Part shown: positions 1 to 6,444 of the stretch, in pieces
Numbering within the stretch: the first letter of the stretch is position 1
Layout: every line of letters starts with the position of its first letter
Assembly: GCA_038317685.1 (NCBI GenBank)
Contig: JBBQBQ010000122.1
Span: 1-9,840, forward strand
Source of the DNA: JBBQBQ01 sp038317685
Lineage (GTDB): Bacteria > Desulfobacterota > Desulfuromonadia > Desulfuromonadales > DDH964
DNA: 9,840 nucleotides
Direction of reading: 5' to 3'
The notes under the pieces: model-generated
Database searches by the model: none
The model's input: the letters and a program-made list of their open reading frames with translations, nothing else
What the model was told of the DNA's origin: nothing
Made by a program: the position numbers and the translations under genes

Positions 1-150
1 TATAAGGATATGGTCATTTCTTACCCGGGGGAAATTACAACGATTCGCGCAAAATTCGACATCGCGGGGCTATACGTCTGGCACTGCCACATTCTGGAGC
101 ATGAAGACAACGAGATGATGCGTCCCTACGTCGTCTCCCCGGCGCCCTGA
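1..150 (+). CDS. Multicopper oxidase, C-terminal fragment (5' end outside window)
   Basis: Reading from base 1, an open frame of 49 codons ends at TGA 148-150. It holds the closing copper-binding motif of multicopper oxidases: His28-Cys29-His30, then His34 and Met39 (pattern HCH-x3-H-x4-M). In the family, the Cys bridges the type 1 copper to the trinuclear centre, the flanking His residues bind type 3 copper, and the later His and Met complete the type 1 site. The Met axial ligand points to a CotA/CueO/bilirubin-oxidase-like enzyme rather than a high-potential fungal laccase. Such enzymes oxidise metals or phenolics and reduce O2 to water, usually outside the cytoplasm; location cannot be judged because the N-terminus is missing. 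The gene converges on the leftward gene ending at 193, and I see no clear terminator in the 42-bp gap. Confidence 0.9.
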   Translation, partial: YKDMVISYPGEITTIRAKFDIAGLYVWHCHILEHEDNEMMRPYVVSPAP

Positions 151-192
151 GGCGTCGGCATTCCGGCCGGGTCCGGGGGGGGAGGCAGGGCA

Positions 193-657
193 TTACTCCC
201 CCGGACTTCCGAAACGATCCTCGAGGGCTTGGCGCCGGAAGTTGAAGATGGCCTCCAGTTGCCGCCGGACCAGACCCGCCGCCACTCCACCCAAAGGCCC
301 GAAGGGGAGGCGGTAATGGACCAGATCCCGAACCTCCACCCCCCCGGGGAGCTCCCGGAAGTGGTGCTGGTGGTGCCAGAAGCGGTAAGGTCCGAAACGC
401 TGTTCATCGACGAAGAAAGCCGGGGGCTGACAGTGGGTGATCTCCGTCACCCAGGGGAGGGGGAGCCCGAAGTAGGGGCTGACGGTGTAGGTAATGATCA
501 TTCCGGCGAAGGTCGACTCCTGGGGGGGCGAAGTCACTCGCAAGCCGAGCCGGGGCGGGGTGATGACCTCCAGATTCTCCGGCCTGCTGAAGAAGGACCA
601 CGCCGCCTCCAGGGGGATGGGGACGAACTGCCGTCGCTCCAGTCGCTCCAGGACCAT
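193..657 (-). CDS. SRPBCC-fold (START/cyclase-like) protein, 154 aa
   Basis: This 154-residue protein has the look of the SRPBCC ligand-binding fold. It opens with a beta strand and the family-typical segment in which a Pro, an Ala-Trp-x-Phe-Phe stretch and an Asn-Leu are followed by Ile-Thr-Pro-Pro (about residues 13-36). It ends in a long helix (about 125-147) that would cap the hydrophobic cavity. No signal peptide or membrane segment is seen. Proteins of this type bind hydrophobic small molecules; the ligand here cannot be inferred. Start: ATG at 657-655, preceded by AGGAGG (664-669 on the complement) six bases away. It lies 17 bp after the leftward gene 675-1046, so the two are probably co-transcribed. 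The fold call is by pattern; exact family membership is uncertain. Confidence 0.85.
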   Translation of the reverse strand: MVLERLERRQFVPIPLEAAWSFFSRPENLEVITPPRLGLRVTSPPQESTFAGMIITYTVSPYFGLPLPWVTEITHCQPPAFFVDEQRFGPYRFWHHQHHFRELPGGVEVRDLVHYRLPFGPLGGVAAGLVRRQLEAIFNFRRQALEDRFGSPGE

Positions 658-674
658 CCGGCTCCTCCTGCCCT

Positions 675-1046
675 TCAGACCAGGGGTCGCACTTCCACCA
701 CCCGGAACCAGACGCTATGGGTGACGGCGGCCCCGGCCTCCGGGTTGACGACCTGGGCGGTCCGTTTTTTGATCGTCGCCAGCAGCTCGCCCCCTTCTTC
801 GGTTCTGATCAGCTCCAGCCCCAGTCGCACGCCTCGAAAACCGGGGCCGGCCGTCTTGAAGAGGTACGAGGCGTGGGGGTTTTGGGAAAGATTGCGATAG
901 CTGCGGCCGTCGGTCATCCCCCACACCAGGGTGGCTTCGTCGATCAGATGAGGGCGGGCGTAGACTGCGGAATTGACCAGGCCTGCGGCATCGGCGGTGG
1001 CCAGGACACCGAGACCATCCTGGGTGAAAAGTTCTGCCAATTCCAT
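675..1046 (-). CDS. Pyridoxamine 5'-phosphate oxidase-fold (FMN-binding split barrel) family protein, 123 aa
   Basis: A 123-residue cytoplasmic protein. The N-terminal half has the recognisable PNPOx-like pattern: a short helix, the strand Leu-Gly-Val-Leu-Ala-Thr-Ala-Asp, then Ser-Ala-Val-Tyr-Ala-Arg-Pro, a Trp-Gly-Met-Thr strand, and Ser-Tyr-Arg-Asn-Leu followed by Asn-Pro-His-Ala-Ser-Tyr-Leu-Phe. This corresponds to the segment where family members contact FMN or F420. Members range from true oxidases to flavin reductases and heme-degrading proteins, so the substrate is unknown. Start: ATG at 1046-1044, with GGAGG (complement of 1052-1056) five bases upstream; a second SD-like AAGGAGG lies further out (1064-1070) and is probably not used. 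It is the first gene of a two-gene leftward unit with the SRPBCC protein gene. Confidence 0.88.
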   Translation of the reverse strand: MELAELFTQDGLGVLATADAAGLVNSAVYARPHLIDEATLVWGMTDGRSYRNLSQNPHASYLFKTAGPGFRGVRLGLELIRTEEGGELLATIKKRTAQVVNPEAGAAVTHSVWFRVVEVRPLV

Positions 1047-1111
1047 GGGAACCTCCGGGAAAACCTCCTTGAGTCAATCGTAGCGGGGTCGTTCGCACCC
1101 CTTATGGCTGA

Positions 1112-1139
1112 ACTATACTCTTCCTCCCATCGGTTGCAA
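1112..1139 (-). promoter_or_regulatory. Candidate sigma-70-type promoter for the leftward operon
   Basis: On the complementary strand, TTGCAA (1134-1139) is followed after 16 bases by TATAGT (1112-1117). Both are close to the -35/-10 consensus. The leftward start codon lies about 65 bases downstream. Motif match only. The leader between contains a small GGGGT...ACCCC inverted repeat (1085-1099 region). Confidence 0.45.
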
Positions 1140-1259
1140 ATCCCGCCCTCTTTTCCCTTGCTGAGGCCGATGCCCAACCAGACTTCTGTCTGCCCGGACA
1201 ACCTCCTGTTCCGGCGCAAGCGCACGGCTTAGCTAACAATGAATTTTCACTAATAATAA

Positions 1260-1289
1260 TTCTCAAATTTTCTACAGATGAAGTACAAT
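1260..1289 (+). promoter_or_regulatory. Candidate promoter for the kinase/response-regulator pair
   Basis: The 90 bp before the kinase gene are much richer in A+T than the rest of the window. Within them TTCTCA (1260-1265) and TACAAT (1284-1289) are 18 bases apart, a plausible but weak -35/-10 pair. No GG-N10-GC sigma-54 pattern is present in this spacer on the + strand. Between this site and the leftward promoter (1140-1250) I see only two short inverted repeats (CAGAC/GTCTG at 1179-1192, and CCGGA/TCCGG at 1194-1214), which could be operators or nothing. Confidence 0.3.
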
Positions 1290-1321
1290 ATAGCTCAGGT
1301 ATATTCATTCAGGTTCCTACC

Positions 1322-3634
1322 ATGAGGGTCTCAATGGTCCCGGCGACCCCCGACAAAGGGCTTAATTTACTCCTTTTTATTTCCTGCTTCGGACTCCTTG
1401 GCGGGCTCTGGGTCATTCCTACCATCATCTTTTCGGAACGATTTCCCGATCCGGCCCTTTTTCGGCGCTGGGAACTGATCCCTTTCCTCTGCTTTTTGCT
1501 GTTGGCGGCGGGGGTCATCCTGTTTCTGATCCGGCATACGGAAAGGACCCTGAATGTTTCGCGGGCCGCCCTGCATCGGGTTCGACTGGCCCTGAGGGCC
1601 CGCAGCGAATGCAGTCAGATTCTGGTCCGGGCCACGAACGAGCAGGAGCTGATGAATGAAATCTGCCGCATCATCGTCGATTCGGAAGGGTATCGTCTGG
1701 CCTGGGTCGGATTCACCCTCAACAACACCGAAAAGACCGTGTGGCCGGCGGCTCAATGGGGCTATGAAAACGGCTATCTGGAAACCCTGAAGGTTTCCTG
1801 GGGCGACAACCAGCATGGCCGGGGACCGACCGGCACCGCCATCCGAAGTGGTTCGCCCTGCGTCGCCCAGCACATCCTCACCGACCCGAAGTGGGAACCA
1901 TGGCGGGATCGGGCACTGCAACAGGGGTACGCCTCCTCGATTTCCCTCCCCCTGGCGGACGACGGTCGGGTGTTCGGTGCCCTGGTCATCTTTGCCGGAG
2001 AGTCGGACGCCTTCGACAAACAGGAAGTCGATCTGCTCAAGGGGCTCGCCGACGATCTTTCCTACGGCATCGCCACTCTGCGCCTGCGCAAGGAGCAGGC
2101 GTCCGGGGAAAAGGAACGGATGCTGCTTGCCACCATCATCGAGCAGGAAGGGGACGGGGTTCTGACCTTCAACACCGAAGGGCGGATTCAATACGTCAAC
2201 CCGGCCTTCGAAACCATCAGCGGCTTCCCCCGGAGCGAACTGCTCGGGAAAAACGTCGGAGAGATCCGGAGCGACAGTCCACACGGAACCTTTTTCCGCT
2301 TGATGGTCGAATCCCAAGCCCAGGTTCAGAGCCGCAACGGTCGCTTTATCGACCGCAGAAAAGACGGCACCCCCTACGATGTGGAGGCCAGGGTTTTCCC
2401 CGTTTCGGGCGCGAACGGGATCACCGCCTATGCCGCGGTGATCCGCGACCTGACCCACGAGGTGCATCTTGAACGGCAACTCCGCCAGGCCCAGAAAATG
2501 GAGGCTGTGGCCACCCTGGCCGGAGGAATTGCCCATGACTTCAACAATATCCTTGCCGCTATCACCCTCAACGCCGAGATGGCGCTGGACCAGGTTCCGG
2601 AACAGGCCCTCATCCGGGAACATCTGGCCATTGTCCTCAAGGGGGGGGTCCGCGCCAAAAACCTGGTCAAACAGATCATGACCCTGAGCTGCCAGGTGGA
2701 AAAGGAGCGACAGCCGATACGCCTTGAAAACGTCGTCTCCGAATGCATGAAGCTGCTGCGGGCTTCCCTGCCGACCACGATCGGCATGCGATATCGCCCC
2801 GGCGAGGATTTCGGGCTGGTCCTGGCCGACTCGGGGCAGATCCACCAGGTCATCATGAATCTCTGCACCAATGCCGCCGACGCCATGCGGGAGCAGGGCG
2901 GGATCCTCGACCTGGCTCTGCAAAGCGTCGAACTTCCGAGCGACGACCCCGAACCGATCCCTCACCTGTCGGCAGGGTCTTACATGCGCCTGTCGGTCGC
3001 CGACAACGGACATGGCATTGAGCGAAGGATCATGGAGCGGATATTCGACCCGTTCTTTACCACCAAGGGACCGGGTCGGGGCACCGGCCTAGGGTTGTCG
3101 GTCGCCCACGGCATCGTCAGGAATCATGGCGGGGGGATCACCTTCACCAGCGAGCCCGGGCTGGGAACGACCTTCAACGTCTTCCTGCCGCGGACCGATT
3201 TGCCCGAAGCCGCCCCGGAAACGAACGACGCAACTCCCCTCCCGGGAGGCCGGGAACGGATCCTTTTGGTTGACGACGAAGAAGATCTGGTCTTTGGGGG
3301 GCAGCGGATGCTTGAAAACCTCGGCTACGAAGTCGTGGCGGGGACCGACAGTCTGGAGGCGCTGGAGGTCTTCAGGGCTCAGCCAGACCACTTCGATCTG
3401 GTCGTCACTGACCAGACCATGCCGCACCTGACGGGTGAGGCGTTGGCCAGAAAAATTCTCGCCCTGCGTCGGGATATCCCCATCATCCTGTGTACCGGAC
3501 ACGGCTTCGGCGCCAGCGGCGGGCTGACTGAACAAATGGCACTTTCCAGCGGGATTCGCGAGGTGGTCATGAAACCGATGGCAAGGAGTGAATTGGCCAG
3601 GGCCATCCGGCGGGTCCTGGACCAGCACCGATGA
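1322..3634 (+). CDS. Membrane-bound hybrid sensor histidine kinase (2TM-GAF-PAS-HisKA-HATPase-REC), 770 aa
   Basis: Two N-terminal membrane helices (about 14-37 and 52-70) are joined by only about 14 residues, so there is almost no extracytoplasmic sensor. Then come a GAF domain (about 94-255), a PAS domain (about 268-382) and a HisKA dimerisation helix with phospho-accepting His405 in the Gly-Gly-Ile-Ala-His-Asp-Phe-Asn-Asn context. The ATPase domain has N-box Asn513/Asn517, G1 Asp561-Asn-Gly-His-Gly565 and G2 Gly587-Thr-Gly-Leu-Gly. The C-terminal receiver starts near 640, with acceptor Asp697. All catalytic residues I can check are intact. The stop is 16 bp before the response-regulator start, implying a cognate pair. 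A start four codons later (ATG 1334) is attractive because GAGGG (1324-1328) sits five bases before it, while ATG 1322 has no clear ribosome site; the protein would then be 766 aa. The signal sensed is unknown; GAF, PAS or the membrane part could do it. Confidence 0.95.
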   Translation: MRVSMVPATPDKGLNLLLFISCFGLLGGLWVIPTIIFSERFPDPALFRRWELIPFLCFLLLAAGVILFLIRHTERTLNVSRAALHRVRLALRARSECSQILVRATNEQELMNEICRIIVDSEGYRLAWVGFTLNNTEKTVWPAAQWGYENGYLETLKVSWGDNQHGRGPTGTAIRSGSPCVAQHILTDPKWEPWRDRALQQGYASSISLPLADDGRVFGALVIFAGESDAFDKQEVDLLKGLADDLSYGIATLRLRKEQASGEKERMLLATIIEQEGDGVLTFNTEGRIQYVNPAFETISGFPRSELLGKNVGEIRSDSPHGTFFRLMVESQAQVQSRNGRFIDRRKDGTPYDVEARVFPVSGANGITAYAAVIRDLTHEVHLERQLRQAQKMEAVATLAGGIAHDFNNILAAITLNAEMALDQVPEQALIREHLAIVLKGGVRAKNLVKQIMTLSCQVEKERQPIRLENVVSECMKLLRASLPTTIGMRYRPGEDFGLVLADSGQIHQVIMNLCTNAADAMREQGGILDLALQSVELPSDDPEPIPHLSAGSYMRLSVADNGHGIERRIMERIFDPFFTTKGPGRGTGLGLSVAHGIVRNHGGGITFTSEPGLGTTFNVFLPRTDLPEAAPETNDATPLPGGRERILLVDDEEDLVFGGQRMLENLGYEVVAGTDSLEALEVFRAQPDHFDLVVTDQTMPHLTGEALARKILALRRDIPIILCTGHGFGASGGLTEQMALSSGIREVVMKPMARSELARAIRRVLDQHR

Positions 3635-3650
3635 ACAGAAAGGGTGACTG

Positions 3651-5132
3651 ATGACCAGTATTCTCATCATCGACGACGACGACCTGATGGTCACCTCCCT
3701 GGGGCTGATGATCGGCCGCCTGGGACACGATGTCGCCAGCAGCGGGTCCCTCAAGGAAGGGGTCGCCATGGCCATCGCGGGCAACTTCGACGTGGTCTTT
3801 CTCGACGTACGCATGCCCGACGGCAACGGCCTGGAGGCCTTGCCCGCCATCGCCGAGGCTCCATCGGCACCCGAAGTCATCATCATCACCGGCTTCGGCG
3901 AGCCGGACGGGGCCGAATTGGCCATCAAAAGCGGCGCCTGGGATTATCTTGAAAAAGGCTCCTCCATCAAGGAGATGACTCTTTCTCTCGAACGGTCTCT
4001 GCAATACCGCCGCGAGAAGAAAGCCCGGACCCTGAAACAGAGCGTCGTGGCCCTGAAACGGGAGGACATCTTCGGCAACAGCCCCAAGCTCCGGGCCTGC
4101 CTGAATCTGCTGGCCCAGGCGGCCGACAGTGACGCCAATATCCTCATCACCGGTGAAACCGGGACGGGGAAGGAGCTCTTCGCCCGGGCGATCCACAACA
4201 ACAGCCCGCGAGCCGGCAAAAATTTTGTCGTCGTCGATTGCACCGCCATCCCCGAGACCCTGGCCGAAAGTCTCCTCTTCGGACATGAGAAAGGCTCCTT
4301 CACCGGGGCCGAAAAACCGCAGGAAGGGCTGATCCGCCAAGCCCACGGGGGAACCCTCTTCCTCGACGAGATCGGGGAGTTGCCCCTGATGCTGCAGAAG
4401 ACCTTTCTGAGGGTCCTGCAGGAACACCGTTTTCGCCCCCTGGGAAGCAACCATGAGATTGAAAGCAATTTTCGCCTGGTGGCAGCGACCAACCGCAACC
4501 TGGATGAGATGGCCGCCAACCATCAGTTCCGCAGCGATCTTCTGTTTCGGCTGCGCTCCTTCACCATCGAGCTCCCCCCTTTGAGGGAACGCGCAGAAGA
4601 CATCAAGGAGATTGCCCGGACCCAGCTCGACCGACTCTGCGAGTGCCATGAACTCCCCTCCAAGGGCTTCTCTCCGGAGTTTTGCGAGGCCCTGATGTCC
4701 TACAATTGGCCGGGGAATGTCCGGGAACTCGCCAACACCCTGGTCCGGGCTTTTGCCGCGGCCCGCTTCGAACCGACCATTTACCCCAAACACCTTCCTC
4801 CCGACATCCGCGTTCAAGTCCTGCGAAACCTGGTCGGACACTCCTCGCCGACCGCCGAGAACGGGCACTCCGGCGAACCCCAGCGCCAGGTACCGAAGTT
4901 CCACGACTATCGGGAGACGGTCTACCACCAGGCCGAAAAGACCTACCTCCATGACCTGATGTCCCTGGCCGATGACAACATAACGGAAGCCTGCCGTCTC
5001 TCCGGCCTTTCCCAGTCCCGTCTCTACGCCCTCCTCAAGAAACACCAGATCGACCGCCACGACCAACCACTCACCCCACCGGGCAGTCCGCCCCCAGCCA
5101 GCAGCCGGACCGAGGAAAAGCCCACGCAATAA
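3651..5132 (+). CDS. Sigma-54-dependent response regulator, NtrC family (REC-AAA+-Fis HTH), BccR-like, 493 aa
   Basis: Receiver domain (1-118) with acidic pocket Asp8-Asp11, acceptor Asp52 in Phe-Leu-Asp-Val-Arg-Met-Pro, and Lys102 (followed by Gly instead of the usual Pro). The AAA+ domain shows Walker A Gly-Glu-Thr-Gly-Thr-Gly-Lys174-Glu, the sigma-54-contacting loop GSFTGA (215-220, a Ser variant of GAFTGA), Walker B Asp239-Glu240 and an arginine-rich sensor region. A Fis-type helix-turn-helix lies at about 443-467, followed by an unusual Pro/Ser-rich tail of about 25 residues. It should bind an upstream site when phosphorylated and remodel sigma-54 polymerase. AAAGGG (3639-3644) precedes the ATG by six bases. 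Its likely targets are the adjacent cytochrome operon, which has a -24/-12 promoter, and perhaps larA. By family and context it resembles G. sulfurreducens BccR, the regulator of cbcBA; that identity is inference from memory. Confidence 0.96.
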   Translation: MTSILIIDDDDLMVTSLGLMIGRLGHDVASSGSLKEGVAMAIAGNFDVVFLDVRMPDGNGLEALPAIAEAPSAPEVIIITGFGEPDGAELAIKSGAWDYLEKGSSIKEMTLSLERSLQYRREKKARTLKQSVVALKREDIFGNSPKLRACLNLLAQAADSDANILITGETGTGKELFARAIHNNSPRAGKNFVVVDCTAIPETLAESLLFGHEKGSFTGAEKPQEGLIRQAHGGTLFLDEIGELPLMLQKTFLRVLQEHRFRPLGSNHEIESNFRLVAATNRNLDEMAANHQFRSDLLFRLRSFTIELPPLRERAEDIKEIARTQLDRLCECHELPSKGFSPEFCEALMSYNWPGNVRELANTLVRAFAAARFEPTIYPKHLPPDIRVQVLRNLVGHSSPTAENGHSGEPQRQVPKFHDYRETVYHQAEKTYLHDLMSLADDNITEACRLSGLSQSRLYALLKKHQIDRHDQPLTPPGSPPPASSRTEEKPTQ

Positions 5133-5168
5133 GATCGCCCCGGCCCCAGGCGAAGAATCGACCCTCCC

Positions 5169-5220
5169 ATTCCTGCCGGAAAGGAAATTTCCTCTCCGGC
5201 AGGAATTTTCCTTTCCGGCA
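5169..5220 (+). terminator. Terminator-like hairpin region with two mutually exclusive perfect stems
   Basis: Stem A: ATTCCTGCCGGA (5169-5180) pairs perfectly with TCCGGCAGGAAT (5195-5206). An inner AGG/CCT extends it past one A/C mismatch, and it is followed by TTTCCTTTCC, a passable U-rich tail. Stem B: TGCCGGAAAGGAAA (5174-5187) pairs perfectly with TTTCCTTTCCGGCA (5207-5220), 14 bp with a 19-base loop. The two share bases 5174-5180 and cannot coexist. Stem B arises because TTTCC[TC]TTCCGGCA-like sequence is present twice (5188-5201 and 5207-5220, 13 of 14 identical). It sits 36 bp after the response-regulator stop, so the simplest role is to end the regulatory transcript. Confidence 0.6.
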
Positions 5221-5268
5221 AGAGCCGCACCACCCTTTCTTAAACTCTCGCCTTCCTCCACAACACAT

Positions 5269-5278
5269 CGTAATTACG
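5269..5278. promoter_or_regulatory. Palindrome CGTAATTACG, candidate activator or repressor site
   Basis: A perfect 10-bp palindrome in an A+T-rich stretch, 36 bp upstream of the -24 element of the cytochrome operon promoter. It is followed by a run of seven T (5282-5288). NtrC-type activators bind palindromes, usually 80-150 bp upstream, so this is rather close; it could also serve another regulator. No second copy is seen in the window. Stem too short for a convincing terminator. Confidence 0.25.
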
Positions 5279-5313
5279 TACTTTTTTTGAATAATCGGGG
5301 TCTGCTCCGAAGC

Positions 5314-5329
5314 TGGCATCGCGGATGCA
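5314..5329 (+). promoter_or_regulatory. Sigma-54 (-24/-12) promoter of the cytochrome operon
   Basis: TGGCATCGCGGATGCA matches the consensus TGGCAC-N5-TTGCA at all but two fixed positions and has the obligatory GG-N10-GC spacing (GG 5315-5316, GC 5327-5328). The predicted transcript start is about 5340, 71 bases before the first operon gene. A sigma-54 activator is encoded immediately upstream, which strengthens the call. The same bases also contain an inverted repeat GCATC-GCG-GATGC, so an operator overlapping or mimicking the promoter is the alternative. Confidence 0.75.
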
Positions 5330-5340
5330 ATTACCTTGGT

Positions 5341-5370
5341 CATCCTCCCCGCGAACGAAAGCGGGGGATG
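5341..5370 (+). other. Stem-loop at the predicted 5' end of the operon mRNA
   Basis: CCCCGC (5347-5352) pairs with GCGGGG (5361-5366) around an eight-base loop; CATC (5341-5344) pairs with GATG-side bases (5367-5370) past a two-base bulge. With the sigma-54 start predicted at about 5340, the stem would begin at +1/+2 of the transcript. Hairpins at the extreme 5' end typically protect mRNA from 5'-dependent decay. It does not resemble a riboswitch class I can name. The ribosome-binding site lies about 30 bases further on. Confidence 0.5.
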
Positions 5371-5410
5371 TCTCACGGCGCCAATGCACCCTTCCAGAAA
5401 GGAGACGGTT

Positions 5411-5662
5411 ATGAAGAACGCCATCAAAATCACCGCGATCGTTGGCTTGGTCCTGGTCGGCTCGATCCTCCTCGCCAGTTATGCGGGGATCATCCACGTC
5501 GGCAGTTGGGGGGCCACCCTCTTCCTCAGCTTCCTGGCCCTGATTATCGCCTGTCAGGTCGTCCCGGCCCTGATGATCTTCGGAGTGCTTCTCAAAGAAG
5601 TCTTCCACCCCTCTGCCAAAGAGAAGGGGGAGGCCAGGGTTCCCGCCGGCGACGGCAACTAG
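5411..5662 (+). CDS. Small two-TM membrane protein, 83 aa (mini-protein 1 of the cytochrome operon)
   Basis: First gene of the operon. Two hydrophobic helices (about 7-25 and 36-61) are separated by a short turn containing His29, and the hydrophilic tail (62-83) is charged. The second helix carries Ala43-Leu-Ile-Ile-Ala-Cys-Gln49-Val-Val-Pro-Ala53, an 11-residue motif that recurs in the other two mini-proteins of this operon. A Gln and Pro inside a membrane helix are unusual and suggest a packing or cofactor/quinone-adjacent role. Start: ATG 5411, with AAAGGAG (5398-5404) ahead of it. The frame is open back to a TTG at 5336, but that lies before the predicted transcript start and is rejected. 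I cannot name the family; G. sulfurreducens cbcBA is also accompanied by small membrane proteins, and this may be an equivalent accessory subunit (inference). Confidence 0.85.
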   Translation: MKNAIKITAIVGLVLVGSILLASYAGIIHVGSWGATLFLSFLALIIACQVVPALMIFGVLLKEVFHPSAKEKGEARVPAGDGN

Positions 5663-5689
5663 TGTTTTTGGAAACGAAACGAGGCGGTC

Positions 5690-6091
5690 ATGAGCGAGCG
5701 AGGAATTCTCATTGCGGACAAGGATACTGAGACCCGGCGGATGATGGCCGAGGTCCTTGGCCAGGCCGGTTACGAGGTGAAGACCACCGATTCCGCCGCA
5801 GACGTCCTGAGCGACATCCTGAGCAAAAATGCGCACGTGATCCTGGTGGGGAGCGACTTCGACGAAAAAGTTGCCACGGCAGACCTGATTCCCCTGATCA
5901 AAAGATGCGACCGGAACCTGACCATCATTCTGGTTTCGGATGAAAAGTCCCTCGGGATGGTCCGGAAGATTCGCCGGGAAGGGATCTTCTACCACGCCCT
6001 GAAACCGGTGAGCATTGCCGACCAGGAAGAGATTCGGATGGCCGTCGATTGCGCCTTCAAGAATGTACTCAATGTTCTGACCATTCACTAG
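5690..6091 (+). CDS. Degenerate receiver-domain protein (pseudo-receiver), 133 aa
   Basis: The whole protein is one CheY-like domain. The first strand reads Ile-Leu-Ile-Ala-Asp10-Lys11-Asp12, where active receivers have two adjacent acids. The third strand, Val-Ile-Leu-Val-Gly54-Ser55-Asp56, has Gly where the phospho-accepting Asp belongs. Ser83 and Lys105-Pro106 (the switch Ser/Thr and the conserved Lys) are kept. Canonical phosphorylation is therefore unlikely unless Asp56 or Asp58 substitutes. No output domain is present, and no signal peptide or membrane segment, so it is cytoplasmic. GAGG (5681-5684) precedes the ATG by five bases, and it starts 27 bp after mini-protein 1. A role as a binding partner of the kinase, the regulator or the complex is inference; the rrf1 receiver gene in the Desulfovibrio hmc electron-transfer operon is a loose precedent. 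Confidence 0.88.
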   Translation: MSERGILIADKDTETRRMMAEVLGQAGYEVKTTDSAADVLSDILSKNAHVILVGSDFDEKVATADLIPLIKRCDRNLTIILVSDEKSLGMVRKIRREGIFYHALKPVSIADQEEIRMAVDCAFKNVLNVLTIH

Positions 6092-6124
6092 AGCCGGTCC
6101 CGAACCGGAAAGGAGAACAACCCC

Positions 6125-6370
6125 ATGAAAGCCAAAGCAAGAATCATCGTCGCCATCACCACTCTGTTGGGATGGGCTCCCGCAGCCTGGGCCGCCGCCG
6201 GCGGCCGGGAAGACAACAGCCAGCTGGTGGTCTGGGCCTTCCTCATCTTCTGTGCCCTGATCGTGGTCGCCCAGGTGTTCCCCGCCATCCGGGGAGCAAG
6301 GCGGGCCGCCATCGAAGACCGGGGACGGACCACAATCGAGAACCTCTCGAAGGTTTCGGTCAAGGATTAG
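6125..6370 (+). CDS. Small membrane protein with signal sequence and one TM, 81 aa (mini-protein 2)
   Basis: The N-terminus is a signal peptide (Lys-rich start, hydrophobic core 7-17, Ala-Trp-Ala23 cleavage context), giving a mature protein of about 58 residues. It has a ten-residue polar N-terminus, one membrane helix (about 34-55) and a basic then acidic cytoplasmic tail. The helix contains Ala44-Leu-Ile-Val-Val-Ala-Gln50-Val-Phe-Pro-Ala54, nearly identical to the motifs in the mini-proteins at 5411 and 6445. If the signal is not cleaved, the protein would have the same two-helix layout as those two. GGAG precedes ATG 6125 by about nine bases. The family has no name I recognise. The 74 bp after it hold no gene or clear promoter, just the ribosome site of the next gene. 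Confidence 0.85.
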   Translation: MKAKARIIVAITTLLGWAPAAWAAAGGREDNSQLVVWAFLIFCALIVVAQVFPAIRGARRAAIEDRGRTTIENLSKVSVKD

Positions 6371-6444
6371 ACGAGCGGGACGAGCGCTTTCAGTCAAGGC
6401 AAAAACGCCCCGGCCGAAGCGAGTGTGGGAAAGGAGAAGCGGAT

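Noticed and set aside
229..900. Rightward open frame across the two left-flank genes
   Set aside because: It overlaps two leftward genes with good ribosome sites and recognisable folds; its translation is Arg/Pro/Gly-rich without domains.
1367..3013. Long open frame on the - strand opposite the kinase gene (548 codons)
   Set aside because: It is antisense to an intact kinase whose catalytic motifs are all in the + frame; it has no recognisable domain and is a product of G+C-rich codon bias.
3567..5261. Long open frame on the - strand opposite the response regulator (564 codons)
   Set aside because: Antisense shadow of a full NtrC-type protein; the translation is low-complexity Gly/Val/Gln-rich and has no family pattern.
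5336..5410. TTG-initiated N-terminal extension of the first mini membrane protein
   Set aside because: The TTG precedes the predicted sigma-54 transcript start, and the extension runs through the hairpin; ATG 5411 has a strong AAAGGAG.
5340..5410. Possible riboswitch (for example c-di-GMP class) in the operon leader
   Set aside because: Only one simple hairpin is present; I see none of the conserved cores of GEMM or other known classes.
6049..6444. Extended upstream start for mini-protein 3
   Set aside because: It would overlap the end of the pseudo-receiver gene and the whole of mini-protein 2 in another frame; ATG 6445 has its own ribosome site.
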